Origin: Phaeoceros laevis
Lineage: Eukaryota; Anthocerotophyta; Anthocerotopsida; Notothyladales
Assembly: GCA_049999765.1 (NCBI GenBank)
Contig: JBNGIQ010009429.1
Span: forward strand, 573,887-609,667
Direction of reading: 5' to 3'
Length of the DNA stretch: 35,781 nt
Under the pieces are notes generated by a model. It ran no database searches. It had not been told where the DNA came from and was given only the letters and a program-made list of their open reading frames with translations. This document shows, piece by piece, positions 11,045-21,774 of the stretch. Position 1 is the stretch's first letter, and each line of letters starts with the position of its first letter. The translations under genes and the position numbers were made by a program.

Positions 11045-11319
11045 ATCCAGTTAGGTCTCGTTTAGGATGCTTTCTACTTTCTCCTATGAGAAAAAATATT
11101 TTATTACTTTATATGGTATTGTTAGAAAGGTGATGTGGTGCTGATACGGGATCAACCTATCAATTTCTTTATTTCAGGCCGGTGCTGGCGGCCAGCAAGC
11201 AACAAACATAGAACGGGGTGCTGACGCCCCGTTATGGGGTCGAAGCCCCCGGGAAAGCCTAGCCGCGTGAGTAACGGGCGTTTCGGGGCGTTTGGGTGCC
11301 CGGGCTTTTAAGGGTTAAG
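11013..11319 (+). mobile_element. MITE-like element, copy C, full length
   Basis: About 307 bp, bounded by CTTAACCCTTAAGAGCCC (11013-11030) and its imperfect inverse GGGCTTTTAAGGGTTAAG (11302-11319), a single mismatch over 18 bp. The final GGGTTAAG is repeated once more, up to 11326. There is no coding capacity. Length, TIRs and non-coding interior fit a miniature inverted-repeat element; the superfamily is not identifiable from the ends and I could not define a clean target-site duplication. Confidence 0.72.
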
Positions 11320-11330
11320 GGTTAAGCGCC

Positions 11331-12520
11331 CACCGTCGTGTAGAGGAGTTTGGGGGAGTTTACAGCTGTACAGGTTCAAAAGCTTGATTCCTTCAAAATC
11401 ATCCAGGTGGTGGAAGGAACTTCATTTAGCTCTGGGCCGCAGCTCCACATATGACGAATAGATCGTAATATAGGCAACTCTCTGGTACCGAGACGCAATC
11501 CTCTCTCCATCCCAACACTTAACGAGAGTGCCTCTGTTTGTTTCCAGTTCGCATGATATTGTTTCCGGGTTCCTACACCTCCCCGGCCATCAATCCATCG
11601 CTCATCAATCGACTGCCAATCTTCGAATACGGATATGAACTATTGCCCAAAAAAGCTAAACCAGTAGATGAGCACCTTTCAGTTCCGATAGATAGATAGT
11701 TTTGTACGTGCGAGCTACCGAAAAGCATCCTGGCAGAAACTACACAAGCCAGAAACGAGGTAGTTGTTCGTTATAAAGCTAGTCTCGGCTACCCACATCC
11801 CATGTCCGCTCTACAGGGTCTGTGAGCAAACACCACAGACAGCCTCCACATCTATACGAACTTTGTATTTGATGCACAGTACGCGAGAATGACCCGAATC
11901 CATGGGGCAACGAGGGCCCAGTGGCAAAACATGCAGGCTATCAGCACCTATCAAGCCCATTCCAGTGCAAAACAACAGAGCTTCATGTCAATCATGACAC
12001 GAGATTGGTTTCATCAACCACTCCTTGTTGCAAGTAACAACATAATTTCTAGTTCGAAAACACCCTTCAACCAAGACACGGATGTCAAATGTCAGTACCA
12101 CTGGTTGCACATCGAACAAGGAATCTAAAACACGTTCAAAGCAGAACACACGGCAAGAGCCAACTTTACGCAGTTCAAGGGTAGTGATGGTGCACATCAC
12201 AAGGTCCATTTAAGGGCCACGGCCAACTGCCAAACATGCCCTGCAAAGCCACGAAGTGCCTGTGTCAATGCTAGACCCAAAACCACTCTCTAATCAGACA
12301 AGGTCATACAGTCTCACGACAGAAGGAGAGGACAAAGTTTACTTATATAGCCAATCAGATGTGATTGCTGAGACAACTCTTCATCCAGAGTCCAGCTTCT
12401 GAAGAAGCCAATCTACACCATGTATTTTGAGGAACCTGAGAGATATTGTTAATACCTATATCCCATCAAGTTACCATATCTGAGCAACACCTACACAGCA
12501 ACACCTTCCTCCATTAAAAA
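11331..12520. other. 3' flank of the RH42 gene, no gene seen
   Basis: Short open frames only, for example 11889-12128, without recognisable motifs. The part next to 12520 is expected to be the 3' untranslated region of the helicase gene. Confidence 0.5.
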
Positions 12521-15500
12521 TTACAAAACAGAATACTTCCCAGGTTGGGTTGAGCCAGGAAGGGATATGGCAGCAGATGTGGACTCCTCAAGGATCCTCT
12601 TGATTTCAGCTTTCGCTTTCTTCACAGATGCTTCCGTTGGGCCTTCAATAAAGAGAAACAATTTTCTTTCCCCTGGGGATGGATTTTTCCCTGTAGGGAA
12701 ATATTGACCACGCGTTGTTATGGCTGCCCCTGTCCATTCACTGATCTGCCCCAATGCATCCTTGTGTGTGACCTTCCAGCGTGCATGTTGTGGGAAATCA
12801 TTGATTTCCAGCTCAGCCTCGTAGTGCTCTGGAATGGCATCTGCCTGAATTTTTGCCAGATTGTGCTGCAAGTTGAGGGCTGCAGCATATGCTGCAGCTC
12901 TTGCTGCTCCGTCCCCCATAGCTGCACCCATGGCACTAGCTGTAGAACTTCCGGCAGCAGCCAAACTCAGGGTTTGCCCAAATCCTGGGATGCCTAATCC
13001 TGTCATGCCACTAATTGCTGTCATTCCAGCTAGGCCTTGCATTCCCACAAATCCACCCATCATTCCTGCTCCACTAAGACCTGGAAACCCAGGAATTAAG
13101 CCCAGACTACTGGTGAGCGCACTTGACTGTAAACTTCTACTAGCAGCCGCCTGTGCTGCTAGCAGAGCTGCTTGGAACTGTGGATTGGTTGCAGATGGTT
13201 GAGAAACTTTTGTAGCAGCTGCAAACACAGCTGCTTGGGCAGCTTGTGCTGCTGCTTCTGACAGATCTCCACCTTGCTTTCGAATGGTTCCATCATCTGA
13301 GTCAGAATCCGACTTATCTTCATCTTCTTCAAACCCATATTCTTTTGCTTGTGCTTTCTTTGCAGCTTTCCGAGCTTCATCCTCTTCTTCATTGAACTTG
13401 AATCCACTGCCTCCATAGCCACTTCCATGGGCTTGCTCTGTACCCTGGCTGACTTTTGCCATGAAGTCATCTGCAAGTTTTTTCAAGTCATCTGGGACTG
13501 GCTGTTCTGAGAGTTCTAAAGCCTTCACCAAGTCAGGGGCATATCTGTCTTCATCGGTGGAGATGAAAGTTACAGCAACACCCTTTCGACCCGCTCTACC
13601 AGTTCTGCCCACTCTATGGACATAATCTTCATAATGGTTAGGAACATCATAGTTCAACACCAACTCCAGTTCCTTCACATCAAGACCTCTAGCAGCAATG
13701 CTGGTGGCAATCATCAAATTGCACACATTCCTCTTGAAATCTGCTATGGTGGACTCTCGATCTGTTTGCTCCTTTGCCCCATGTAGCGAAAGACAAGGGT
13801 AGCCAGCTTTAAGCAAGTCTCTGAACAAACTGTCACATTTCTCCTGCGAGTGCACGAAAATTAACACCTTGCCCTTCTCATACCATTCACCCAGGAGCTC
13901 CAGCAGCCGAAGAAACCTCTCATTATCAGGCCGCACTTCAACTGTCTGTGTGATATCTCTGTTCACTACACTACGCCCACCCACCTGAATCTCTATGGGC
14001 TTTGTCAGGACCTTTCGAGCCAAGACCTCAACTTGCCTTGGGAATGTAGCAGAAAACAGTACAGTTTGCCGATCTGGCCTAGTGTTTTGAACAATCCTTG
14101 TGATTTGCGGTTCAAATCCCATGTCAAACATGCGATCAGCTTCATCCATTACAAAATACGTGACCCTTCGTAGGTTGGTGATCTTGCCAGCACTAGTACA
14201 CAGAATATCAATCATTCTGCCAGGAGTGCAGACAACAATTTCAGTCCCCCTCTTCAGATCACTAATCTGTTGAGCAACACCAGAGCCACCATAGACAGGA
14301 ACACAGCTTAACCCAAGCACCTTGGTGAATTTTTTGATGTCATTGTATATCTGCTGCACAAGCTCTCTAGTTGGGGCCATGATGAGTCCAATCGGCCCAT
14401 CTCCCTGGGACAACGGCGGTTGATCCATTATGTGCCTCAGCATAGGCAACACAAATGCCAGAGTCTTACCTGACCCTGTCTTTGCAATGCCTATGCAGTC
14501 ACGGCCACTCATAATAATAGGAAGGGCTTGAGTTTGGATTGGCATGGGCTTCTCAAAACCTGATTTCTTGATAACCTCCAGGGCTTTGCTACTCAGGCCT
14601 GTTTGATTCCAAGTTTTGACAGGCCTTGGGACATCCTTCCCTCTGATTTTCAGCTCAAGCTCTTTTCTATACGCAGCCACCTCATCTACATGCATTCTGG
14701 ATATCTCTTTCACTTCGATGTAGAAATTCTTCCTGAAAGCTGGGTATTGAATTTTGGAGTGGTCTACAGGGGCCAGCTTGTCAGCCTTCGTTTTCTTCAC
14801 CCTTTTCAGAAAATCGTCGTCTTCTTCATCACCAGCAGTGCCATCACCCTCATCTCTTTCATCCTCTGATGCAGACTCCTCCCCAGGTATGATCCTGCCT
14901 GTTGCATTTCGTGAACTCCTCCTGGGTTGCTTACCATTATCAACTCCTCCTCTATCCTTAAGGCGAACCTCAGACTTCCCGACCTCTGCAGGAACGGGGT
15001 TCATACTGTTCAACTTTTCCACTTCCGGCATTATCATTGTATTCATAAATGCATCTAAGGGGTCTATGCCATCGTCCTCTTCCACCAATGTTCCAACTGT
15101 AGGGTCTGCTTCTTCACTAATGGGCTGATGATCAACTTCTAGCGTCATTGGTTGTGCACACTCCGGTTCTAGTTCCGCCTTTGGCTCTGCAGAGGCAGTG
15201 GTCGTTGTTGCTTGAATCTCAGATTCATCCCCCAGTTCATCACCAGGCACAGGTTTTGTTCCAGCCTCGGGTACAGCTTCAGATTCAGCAGCCTCTAGCA
15301 TGACTAGATCCCCATTTTCCAGGGCAGAGACCTTGGAAGCAGAGTCAACATCTGCTGTACCCAAATCCTCAACCTTTGGCAAATCCTCATCATCTGATTC
15401 CTCACCTTCTAAAGTCCAAGTCTTCTTGACGCTAGCTTCAGGCTCTACCACATCCTCCATCTCTCCTCGCTTCTTTCGTTCCTCTTCCTCCTTCCTGCGC

Positions 15501-17134
15501 CGGAGTTCTTGCCACTCTTGGACTCTACGTCGTCGCTTCTCCATTTCCTCATCTAACTTTTTCTGCTCTTCATCTGGATCTTCTTCTTCTGGATCCTTCT
15601 TGAGCTTACCCTCAGTTTTTTCAGTTTCATCTTCTCGTCTCTTTCTCTTTCGATCTTTATCCACACCATCCTCATCTGCTTTTTCCCGGTCCTTCTGTTT
15701 GTCTCTGTCCTTCTCTTTATCTTTCTGATCAGCCTCCTCTTCTCTCTTCCTTCTCTTCCGATCCCGCTCCCTATCATCATCCTCATCTCTTTCCTTGTCT
15801 CTGTCCCTGTACTTCTCTTTCTCTCTATCCTTGTCCTTCTCACGGTCTCGTCGTTTTTTCTCCTTATCCTTCACTTTTTCTTTCTCCCTATCTGCATGTT
15901 TATCCTTATCACGCTCCTTGGCCCTGTCCTTATCTCTGTCATTTCTGTGCCTGTCCCTGTCTTTCTTCTCCCTGTCCCTAGAAGTCCTGTCCTTGTCCCT
16001 CACTGCAATGGTAGCATCCAATTCACGTTCCTTGTCTTTATCACGATCCCTTACCTCCCGCAACTTCTCTTTCTCCTTCAATCGGTCCTCCCTTAGCTTC
16101 TCTTTCTCCTCCTTCTTTTCCCTCTCTCTCTCCTGGCGCATCCTCTCCTTTTCCCTTTGCTCCTTCAATTTCTCCTTGTCCTTTTTCTCCCTCTCTCTGT
16201 CTAACCTCAGCTTCTCCAGTTCCTGTTCACGCTCTTCTGCCTCCCTCTGCTCCTCTTCCTCCCTTAGCCTCTCCCTTTCCTTCTCCTGCCTTTCCTTCTC
16301 CAGCCTCTCCCTTTCCTTCTCCTCCCTCAGCTCCCTTTCTTCCCGCTCCTGCCTTTCCTGCTGCTCCTTCTCTGCCCTTAACCTCTCCTTCTCCTTCTCT
16401 CTTTGCTCTTTCTCCTGCTTAAGCCTCTCTCTCAGCTCTCTTTCCTCTCGCAGCCTCTCCTTTTCTCNNNNNNNNNNAAGCCTCTCTCTCAGCTCTCTTT
16501 CCTCTCGCAGCCTCTCCTTTTCTCGTTGCTCCTTCTCTTCCCTCACCCTTTCCTTCTCCCTCTGCTCCTTCTCTTCCCTCAACCTTTCCTTCTCCCTCTG
16601 CTCCTTCTCCTCCCTCAGCCTGGCCTTTTCTTTCTCCCTCTCCCTTTGCTCCTTCTCTGCCTTGAGTCTCTCTTTCTCCTCCTTGAGCCTCTCTTTCTCC
16701 TCCCGCAGCCTCTCCTTCTCCTCTCTCTGCCTCTCCTTCTCCTCTCTCTGCCTCTCCTTCTCCTCTCTCAGCCTCTCCTTCTCCCGATCCCTTTCCTCAC
16801 GCAACTTCTCTTTCTCCCTAGATCTTTCCTCCTTGTGTCTCTCCTTGTCACGATGTCTGACCTTCTCACCGTCGCGATCCCTGCCCTTTTCCCTGTCCCG
16901 GTCCTTGCCACGACTCTTGCTTCTTTCACCTTCCCCATCTCTCCCTCTGTCCCTGTCACTTTTGTCTTTCACTTTACTCCGAGACTTTTTCTTCTCATGT
17001 GACTTCTCCGGCTCTCGGACATCGTAATCCTCTTCAGACTCGACCTCACGATCATAATCTCTTTTGCGCAGATGGCGGTCCTTAGACTTCTTCGACGAGA
17101 CCAAAGTGTCAGACTCAAAAGTTGGTGAGGCCAT
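12521..17134 (-). CDS. RH42: RH42/Prp5/DDX46-type DEAD-box RNA helicase
   Basis: One open frame of about 1537 codons with no intron. The ATG is at 17134; the frame extends 4 codons further only through TTG. Residues about 20-560 are almost entirely K, E, R and D (repeated EKERLREEKEQRE). An acidic segment follows, then the Prp5-specific DPLDAFM motif near residue 690, which in Prp5 homologues contacts the U2 snRNP protein SF3b. The helicase core carries PIQTQALP (Q motif), AKTGSGKT (I, about 886), APTREL, TPGR, DEAD (II, about 996), SATFP (III), ATSIAARGLD (V) and HRVGRTGRAG (VI, about 1172), all intact. An Ala/Gly/Met-rich stretch and a KH-like region (about 1455-1525) end the protein. Prp5/DDX46 proofreads U2 snRNP binding at the branch site. 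Arabidopsis RH42 is about 1166 aa, so the N-terminus is unusually long. A 10-N gap falls inside the charged region (16468-16477). Confidence 0.95.
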   Translation of the reverse strand: MASPTFESDTLVSSKKSKDRHLRKRDYDREVESEEDYDVREPEKSHEKKKSRSKVKDKSDRDRGRDGEGERSKSRGKDRDREKGRDRDGEKVRHRDKERHKEERSREKEKLREERDREKERLREEKERQREEKERQREEKERLREEKERLKEEKERLKAEKEQREREKEKARLREEKEQREKERLREEKEQREKERVREEKEQREKERLREERELRERLXXXXEKERLREERELRERLKQEKEQREKEKERLRAEKEQQERQEREERELREEKERERLEKERQEKERERLREEEEQREAEEREQELEKLRLDREREKKDKEKLKEQREKERMRQEREREKKEEKEKLREDRLKEKEKLREVRDRDKDKERELDATIAVRDKDRTSRDREKKDRDRHRNDRDKDRAKERDKDKHADREKEKVKDKEKKRRDREKDKDREKEKYRDRDKERDEDDDRERDRKRRKREEEADQKDKEKDRDKQKDREKADEDGVDKDRKRKRREDETEKTEGKLKKDPEEEDPDEEQKKLDEEMEKRRRRVQEWQELRRRKEEEERKKRGEMEDVVEPEASVKKTWTLEGEESDDEDLPKVEDLGTADVDSASKVSALENGDLVMLEAAESEAVPEAGTKPVPGDELGDESEIQATTTTASAEPKAELEPECAQPMTLEVDHQPISEEADPTVGTLVEEDDGIDPLDAFMNTMIMPEVEKLNSMNPVPAEVGKSEVRLKDRGGVDNGKQPRRSSRNATGRIIPGEESASEDERDEGDGTAGDEEDDDFLKRVKKTKADKLAPVDHSKIQYPAFRKNFYIEVKEISRMHVDEVAAYRKELELKIRGKDVPRPVKTWNQTGLSSKALEVIKKSGFEKPMPIQTQALPIIMSGRDCIGIAKTGSGKTLAFVLPMLRHIMDQPPLSQGDGPIGLIMAPTRELVQQIYNDIKKFTKVLGLSCVPVYGGSGVAQQISDLKRGTEIVVCTPGRMIDILCTSAGKITNLRRVTYFVMDEADRMFDMGFEPQITRIVQNTRPDRQTVLFSATFPRQVEVLARKVLTKPIEIQVGGRSVVNRDITQTVEVRPDNERFLRLLELLGEWYEKGKVLIFVHSQEKCDSLFRDLLKAGYPCLSLHGAKEQTDRESTIADFKRNVCNLMIATSIAARGLDVKELELVLNYDVPNHYEDYVHRVGRTGRAGRKGVAVTFISTDEDRYAPDLVKALELSEQPVPDDLKKLADDFMAKVSQGTEQAHGSGYGGSGFKFNEEEDEARKAAKKAQAKEYGFEEDEDKSDSDSDDGTIRKQGGDLSEAAAQAAQAAVFAAATKVSQPSATNPQFQAALLAAQAAASRSLQSSALTSSLGLIPGFPGLSGAGMMGGFVGMQGLAGMTAISGMTGLGIPGFGQTLSLAAAGSSTASAMGAAMGDGAARAAAYAAALNLQHNLAKIQADAIPEHYEAELEINDFPQHARWKVTHKDALGQISEWTGAAITTRGQYFPTGKNPSPGERKLFLFIEGPTEASVKKAKAEIKRILEESTSAAISLPGSTQPGKYSVL
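16421..16524. repeat. 47-bp identical sequences flanking a 10-N assembly gap
   Basis: Bases 16421-16467 and 16478-16524 are identical over 47 nt and separated only by ten Ns (16468-16477). Repeat plus gap is 57 nt, exactly 19 codons, so the RH42 frame is kept with or without the duplication. Confidence 0.97.
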
Positions 17135-17992
17135 GATGAAGGCCAATCTCCATAACCCTCCCCAGTCAAGGAGCTGGAGGCATCTCAGGCCTGCTCCAGA
17201 GATTCAAGCACAAAACACTACCAGGCTTGCTCACAGCAAGCAGTGGCGCGAAACCCTGTGGCACCACCGACCAGTGACCTAAAGGTGAGACAATGAACAA
17301 TGACAACAAGTGATCCCATTCCCAGCAAGCAACAGGCCACGCTTCAATCCAAGGTCAGGAACTCCCACCTCCAGATAGAGCTAACAGGAAGGAAATGCGC
17401 CGAGCTTGATGAGAATCCTTATTGATGAGGATTCTTAAAAAATGAGAGACCGAAGCACCTTACGACCGAAGGCAGTCCTGATGAATCTGCAAACAGAAGA
17501 GTCACGAGAGAGCATTGATCACCTCCGCACTTGGCAAGCATGACGATACAATTAGATCTGCACAAATTCGACAGCCGCTGAACTCGAACAGAATCGGCAC
17601 TCTAATCCGCAGCAGCGTACAACATTAAAGATCTGTACTATGCCCGAAAATACAACGCACAGGAGGCCGAACCCCTCACCTGCACAGAGCGTTTGCCGCC
17701 AGGGGACCGTCGACAACAAGCGGAACCACCACTGTGCCGCTTGTGCCACAGGAGAGTAGAACGGGTTAGGGCTCAGTACGAGCATTCAACCAGTTGACAA
17801 GTCCGATAGAGGAAACAAAAAGTATCGAGACACAACCTAGTCTAAATGTATCTAGGTAGCCTAGCAAATATGGAAATAGGACTTCCGGGCCCAACACAGG
17901 GCCACCAGGTCAGCAATTGGAAGGGGGAGTGGCTGGATCCCATGTGGGAACGGCGAAGGGAGTCTATGGGCCAGACGCCGTGGTGGGGTGGC
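17135..17992. other. Divergent spacer between RH42 and hyccin
   Basis: About 860 bp shared by two head-to-head genes; it should hold both promoters and 5' leaders. In the hyccin frame there are earlier ATGs at 17846, 17873, 17942 and 17966, so part of this spacer could be coding. I see no clear TATA box. Confidence 0.5.
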
Positions 17993-19983
17993 ATGGCGCA
18001 AGCACGAGAGCGCATTCTCTCCCTCTCGCGAGTGGTGCCGGATCTGGAAGACAGATTTCACGTTCTACAGGTGTAGTTGCTGCCTTACCTTGTCCGATTG
18101 TTTCTGTCTGCATTCGAGACTTTTCCCGGCTACAAATCCTTGTCAGATGCGAACTCATCTGTGCAGCACCGGACATTAGGTTGATGTAAATGTTCGTGTA
18201 GACTGGATGGATTGGTGTCGCTAGTCGATACAAGAAACGTCTCCTCATGCTCCTTGTTCGCTTGCTCGCTGTAGGAGTCCGAAACGCCGGCTCAAGACCT
18301 CCTGAACGATGAGATTCTAGCGGAGCACATTTATGACCTGATTTCTGATCCCGCTTCAGGAAAGGTAAGGGCTGTTGCTTTGTTTGCAAAAGCTGCAACG
18401 TTTAAAAAGCCAGGTTTGGTACGGGTCGTGTCTAGCTTACTCCCATGCTGTTGATGGTCATGTCAGGCCAATGATGAAGTGTGTCAGTGGCTCTATGAGA
18501 CCTATCAAACTGGTGATGCGGAGATGCAACAAGTAGTTTTGCGATACATTCCAGTGCTCTGTGGTGCCTACCTACCACGTGTATGTGGCGACTCTGATGA
18601 ACCTCTTGCAGGTATTCCTAAGTAAGTCTTCCAAGCATACAGTGTGCCTGGGGATGCTTAGTGTGCTTGCGAGTTTCCATGTTGTGGCTACTCTTGATCT
18701 AATCTAACTGTTGTAGCATCCCTCTGCTGTTTGCAGGGTATGAAGCTGTGCTCTTGGCTCTGTATGCGGATGAAGCCAAAGCCCGAGGAGGGAGGCCAGT
18801 TGTTGTGAACGTGCCCAACCTGGCCCAGCCTAGCTTGTATCATACGCCACGTCCTGGCACTCGTGCTCCCATAACGTTACAGGTGCTAAACGTCGTGCTG
18901 CATTACCGAGGTTTGCTTGACAGCAGTTCTTTGCTGTGTTGACTGTGTCTCCTCCAGCCAGCAGGATCTCTTTCAGCACCGCTGGAACCCCAAGCAGCGG
19001 TGAAGAGCACCAAGCGTGCTTCTGTAGTGGGTGTGGCTCTGGAGCTGTTTGCCCGAAAGGTTGCTTGTATGCCAGTGAAAGCGAAGATAGAGTTCTGCCA
19101 TTTCACCAGAAGGTAGGATGAAAGCATAAAAGTTTCTCGTTTCTTGTAAGAATCTCATTTTCCGGCATTGCTTGGGCTTTAGTGGACAACTGGCTGGACT
19201 GATCGTTTTGTTCTACTCGGCACAGATGGGCAACCCAGGGCTGTTCTTGGGCAAAAGATGTTGACCAAATAGCACAGTCAGCTCTTCCTCTTGCTCCCGC
19301 TGAGGCACCGACAATTGTGGATGGTGAGAAGTTACCGGAATTAGCTTATGCTTTGGCAACAGGGGAGTCCGTGGCCGTCAGTCATATGGTACTTGATTTG
19401 CCTCCTAATGAGCGCACGACAGAGGTGGGCAAGGCAATCTTACAAGAAAGGATGTCAACTGGTAAGTGGTGCTGGGTTAGACCCCGGACTATGCCTCCTA
19501 GTCACTTCCGTATCCAAACTCGTCTGAACTCTTCTTTTCTTACCTTCGGGTGCTACTACAGATGGGGACTCAGGATCTTACCACTCAGCGAGGGACAGCC
19601 CGGGCAGAGATCTCCCATCTCCAATGAGCAATGGCCAGGGTGGGGAAAATGTAGAACTGGGCATCGAGCCCTTGCTAGCCGATGCAGCCCCAGTCATCCC
19701 GCTCTCACAGGACCTGCTGCGGCCAATCCTCATGGTGCTGGGACACTGCCTCATGGCTGCCACTGCCACTTCGGAGACCAAGACAGCTGGTCTGCAGACC
19801 GCTCGCGCCTTATATGTGAGAGCTACCCAGGATCAGCTTCCAGAAGCTCTGATCGCTGCCCGCAGCCTGTTGCGATTGGACGCAGCAGCATCGGCGGCCG
19901 CTGCTGCAGCAGCAGCACTTGCTGTGACACAGACTACTCCCAGCAAACGATCGAAGCCTGAAATTTTTTTGCAAGCCCACTAA
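17993..19983 (+). CDS. HYC: Hyccin (HYC/FAM126), PI4K-alpha complex subunit, 7 exons
   Basis: Join 17993-18070, 18275-18364, 18467-18621, 18717-18882, 18958-19112, 19226-19461, 19562-19983: 1302 nt, 433 aa, all GT-AG with phases that agree. Hyccin hallmarks appear in order: CQWLYETYQTGDAEMQQ and VLRYIPVLCGAYLPR (exon 3), GYEAVLLALYADEA and PNLAQPSLYH (exon 4), VVGVALELFARK and KIEFCHFT (exon 5), and LSQDLLRPILMVLGHCL (exon 7). The end is alanine-rich then basic. Hyccin binds the TTC7-like subunit (NPG in plants) of the plasma-membrane complex that holds PI4K-alpha, which makes phosphatidylinositol 4-phosphate. Without it the kinase complex is unstable. The ATG at 17993 (GGCATGG context) gives a normal N-terminus; earlier in-frame ATGs down to 17846 would add up to 49 residues of unlike composition. 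Confidence 0.92.
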
Positions 19984-20461
19984 GGTTGGGTTCACACGAG
20001 GGCTCCGGTCAAGAATTGAAGGCACCCGATTGGTCCGAGCACTCGGTGTCGTGTCACATAGTTACACTACTATGTCCTGGTGGTCGCACAAATGTGTGTT
20101 GAAGTCCAAAGTCCAAAGTGTTCAGATTCAATACTGGAGTTGTAACACGTCATCAGAAGGGCTTCTGAGCCCTCAGGGGTGTTGTTGTACGGATAGGTAA
20201 CCATAGCTAACGGGCATGCTTGAAAATTACTGGGATGTGCGGAAAGTTTCCTTCTGTGAACCTCAGCAATGACGAGAGTCGCGAGATGCTTTGCAACAGT
20301 CCGGATCCAGCTGTAGGTTATAGTACGTGGCAGCCGAAGAATGCCTGGCTACATTTGGCATGTCAGCTACGGCAACACTCATGAGCTCAAATAACAAGCT
20401 CAAATAATGGCAATGCGTTGTGATTCAGATCTTGTTACCGTCGGGAAGAAGGCAGAGCGGA
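19984..20461. other. Spacer between hyccin and PCBER copy 1
   Basis: About 480 bp expected to hold the hyccin 3' end and the PCBER copy 1 promoter. A short direct repeat (GCTCAAATAA, about 20384 and 20398) lies 60 bp before the PCBER ATG. No gene seen. Confidence 0.5.
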
Positions 20462-21774
20462 ATGGGGCAGGAAAAGGTTTTGGTGCTTGGAGCCACAGGT
20501 TTTCTGGGGACGTGGATCGTGAAGGCCAGTGCGCGCCTCGGTCACCCGACTTTCGCTCTCATCCGGCCTTCTACGTTGGCCGGATCCAGCAAGGCCGAGC
20601 TTCTAAGCGAGCTCAAGGCATCCGGTGTCACTTTGCTGCCGGTAAGCATGTCATTTTGTTTCTCGTGCCAAATCCCGTGCAGAATATGTGCTGCCAGGAG
20701 GTGCTTGGGACGCATCCAGTACGGCGTTCCTATTTCCTCACCTTTGAGCCCGAATTGGTGTTTTTGGCAGGGGGATTTAGACGACCACCAGAGCCTGGTT
20801 GAGGCTTTGAAGCTCGTTGACGTGGTGATCTCGGCCGTGGGAAGGGAGCAGCTGAGAGACCAGGTGAAGGTGGTTGAGGCCATCAAGGAAGTTGGACACA
20901 TCAAGGTGAGTTGTGAACACACCTAGTTGTGGCGCTTGTCATTTGAACTGGCTCTGGCCGGTCGGTCAATTTTTTGCGAAAGTGTCTTACCGAGTTGCGT
21001 AGAGATTCATCCCCTCCGACTTTTCAAGTGACGCAAGAAGGGCATACCCACTGCCGGCCACCACCCCATTGTTTGAGTCCAAGATCTTCGTGCAAGATGC
21101 TATCAGAGCTTCAGGCGTCCCCTACACCTTCGTATCCAGCAACAGCTTCGCAAGGCTCTTCATTCCCCTCCTACTCAAGCTTGGCCCCAGGGCTCCACCC
21201 GGCCCCCTCGTAATTTTCGGGCATGCTAAAGGTGTGATTCTGTCTCGAAGCTCGGAGTTTCGACCTCTCTTGCTAGTTGCCACCTGAACCTAAACTCCTT
21301 GCTGTCTGACAGCTTACTTCGTGGATGAAGACGACGTTGGAACATACACCCTCAAGGCTGCAGTTGACCCTAGAGTCGAAAACAAGGTGGTGTACATCCG
21401 TCCTGCTCAAAACCTGTACAGTCATGCCGAGCTGTTTGAGCTTTGGGAGAAGAAATCTGGACAGGTTCGAGAGAAGGTGCAGCTGGAAGAGGAGCAGGTT
21501 GTGAAGCAGGCTGAGGGTAAGATCCAGTGACCCAGGCTTCCAACCCATTCTGCCACTTCACATTCTGTCCTTGGAAGTCCTAACCACCATCGTTTCCAAC
21601 ACATGTGCAGAATTACCGCCCCCGCACAATGAGTACATGGGTGTGCTCTACTCCATGCTTGTCAAGGGGGACAATGTTGGCTTTGATTTGCCCTCTGATG
21701 CCGTTGAAGGAACCGAGCTTTACCCTGAGGTGCATTACACAACAGTGGAGAAGCTGGTAGAGAGCTTCCTGTAA
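20462..21774 (+). CDS. PCBER/isoflavone reductase-like protein, copy 1 (diverged), 5 exons
   Basis: Join 20462-20641, 20771-20905, 21003-21231, 21313-21516, 21611-21774: 912 nt, 303 aa. It belongs to the atypical short-chain dehydrogenases (NmrA-like) that include phenylcoumaran benzylic ether, pinoresinol-lariciresinol and isoflavone reductases, NADPH-dependent cytosolic enzymes of lignan and phenylpropanoid metabolism. The NADPH-binding GATGFLG lies at residues 10-16, and FALIRPSTL follows. The conserved catalytic lysine is present at about residue 132 (LFESKIF). Several family motifs have drifted: PSDFSSD replaces PSEFGND, SNSFARLFIP replaces SN(C/A)FAGYF, and VKGDNVGFDLP replaces VKGDQTNFE. 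The frame is intact. Exon lengths equal those of copy 2 (28806-30108) except exon 3, which is one codon shorter. Substrate cannot be predicted; altered specificity or relaxed selection are both possible. Confidence 0.92.

Noticed and set aside
16403-17002. Second plus-strand frame (leucine-rich, membrane-like) antisense to RH42
   Set aside because: Same low-complexity shadow in another frame.
15795-17027. 410-codon plus-strand frame rich in S, L and F antisense to RH42
   Set aside because: It is the mirror image of the EK-rich coding region (CTC/TTC repeats) and contains the N gap; no motif and no independent coding signal.
20407-20802. 131-codon frame overlapping PCBER exon 1
   Set aside because: Runs in a different frame from the conserved protein; shadow.
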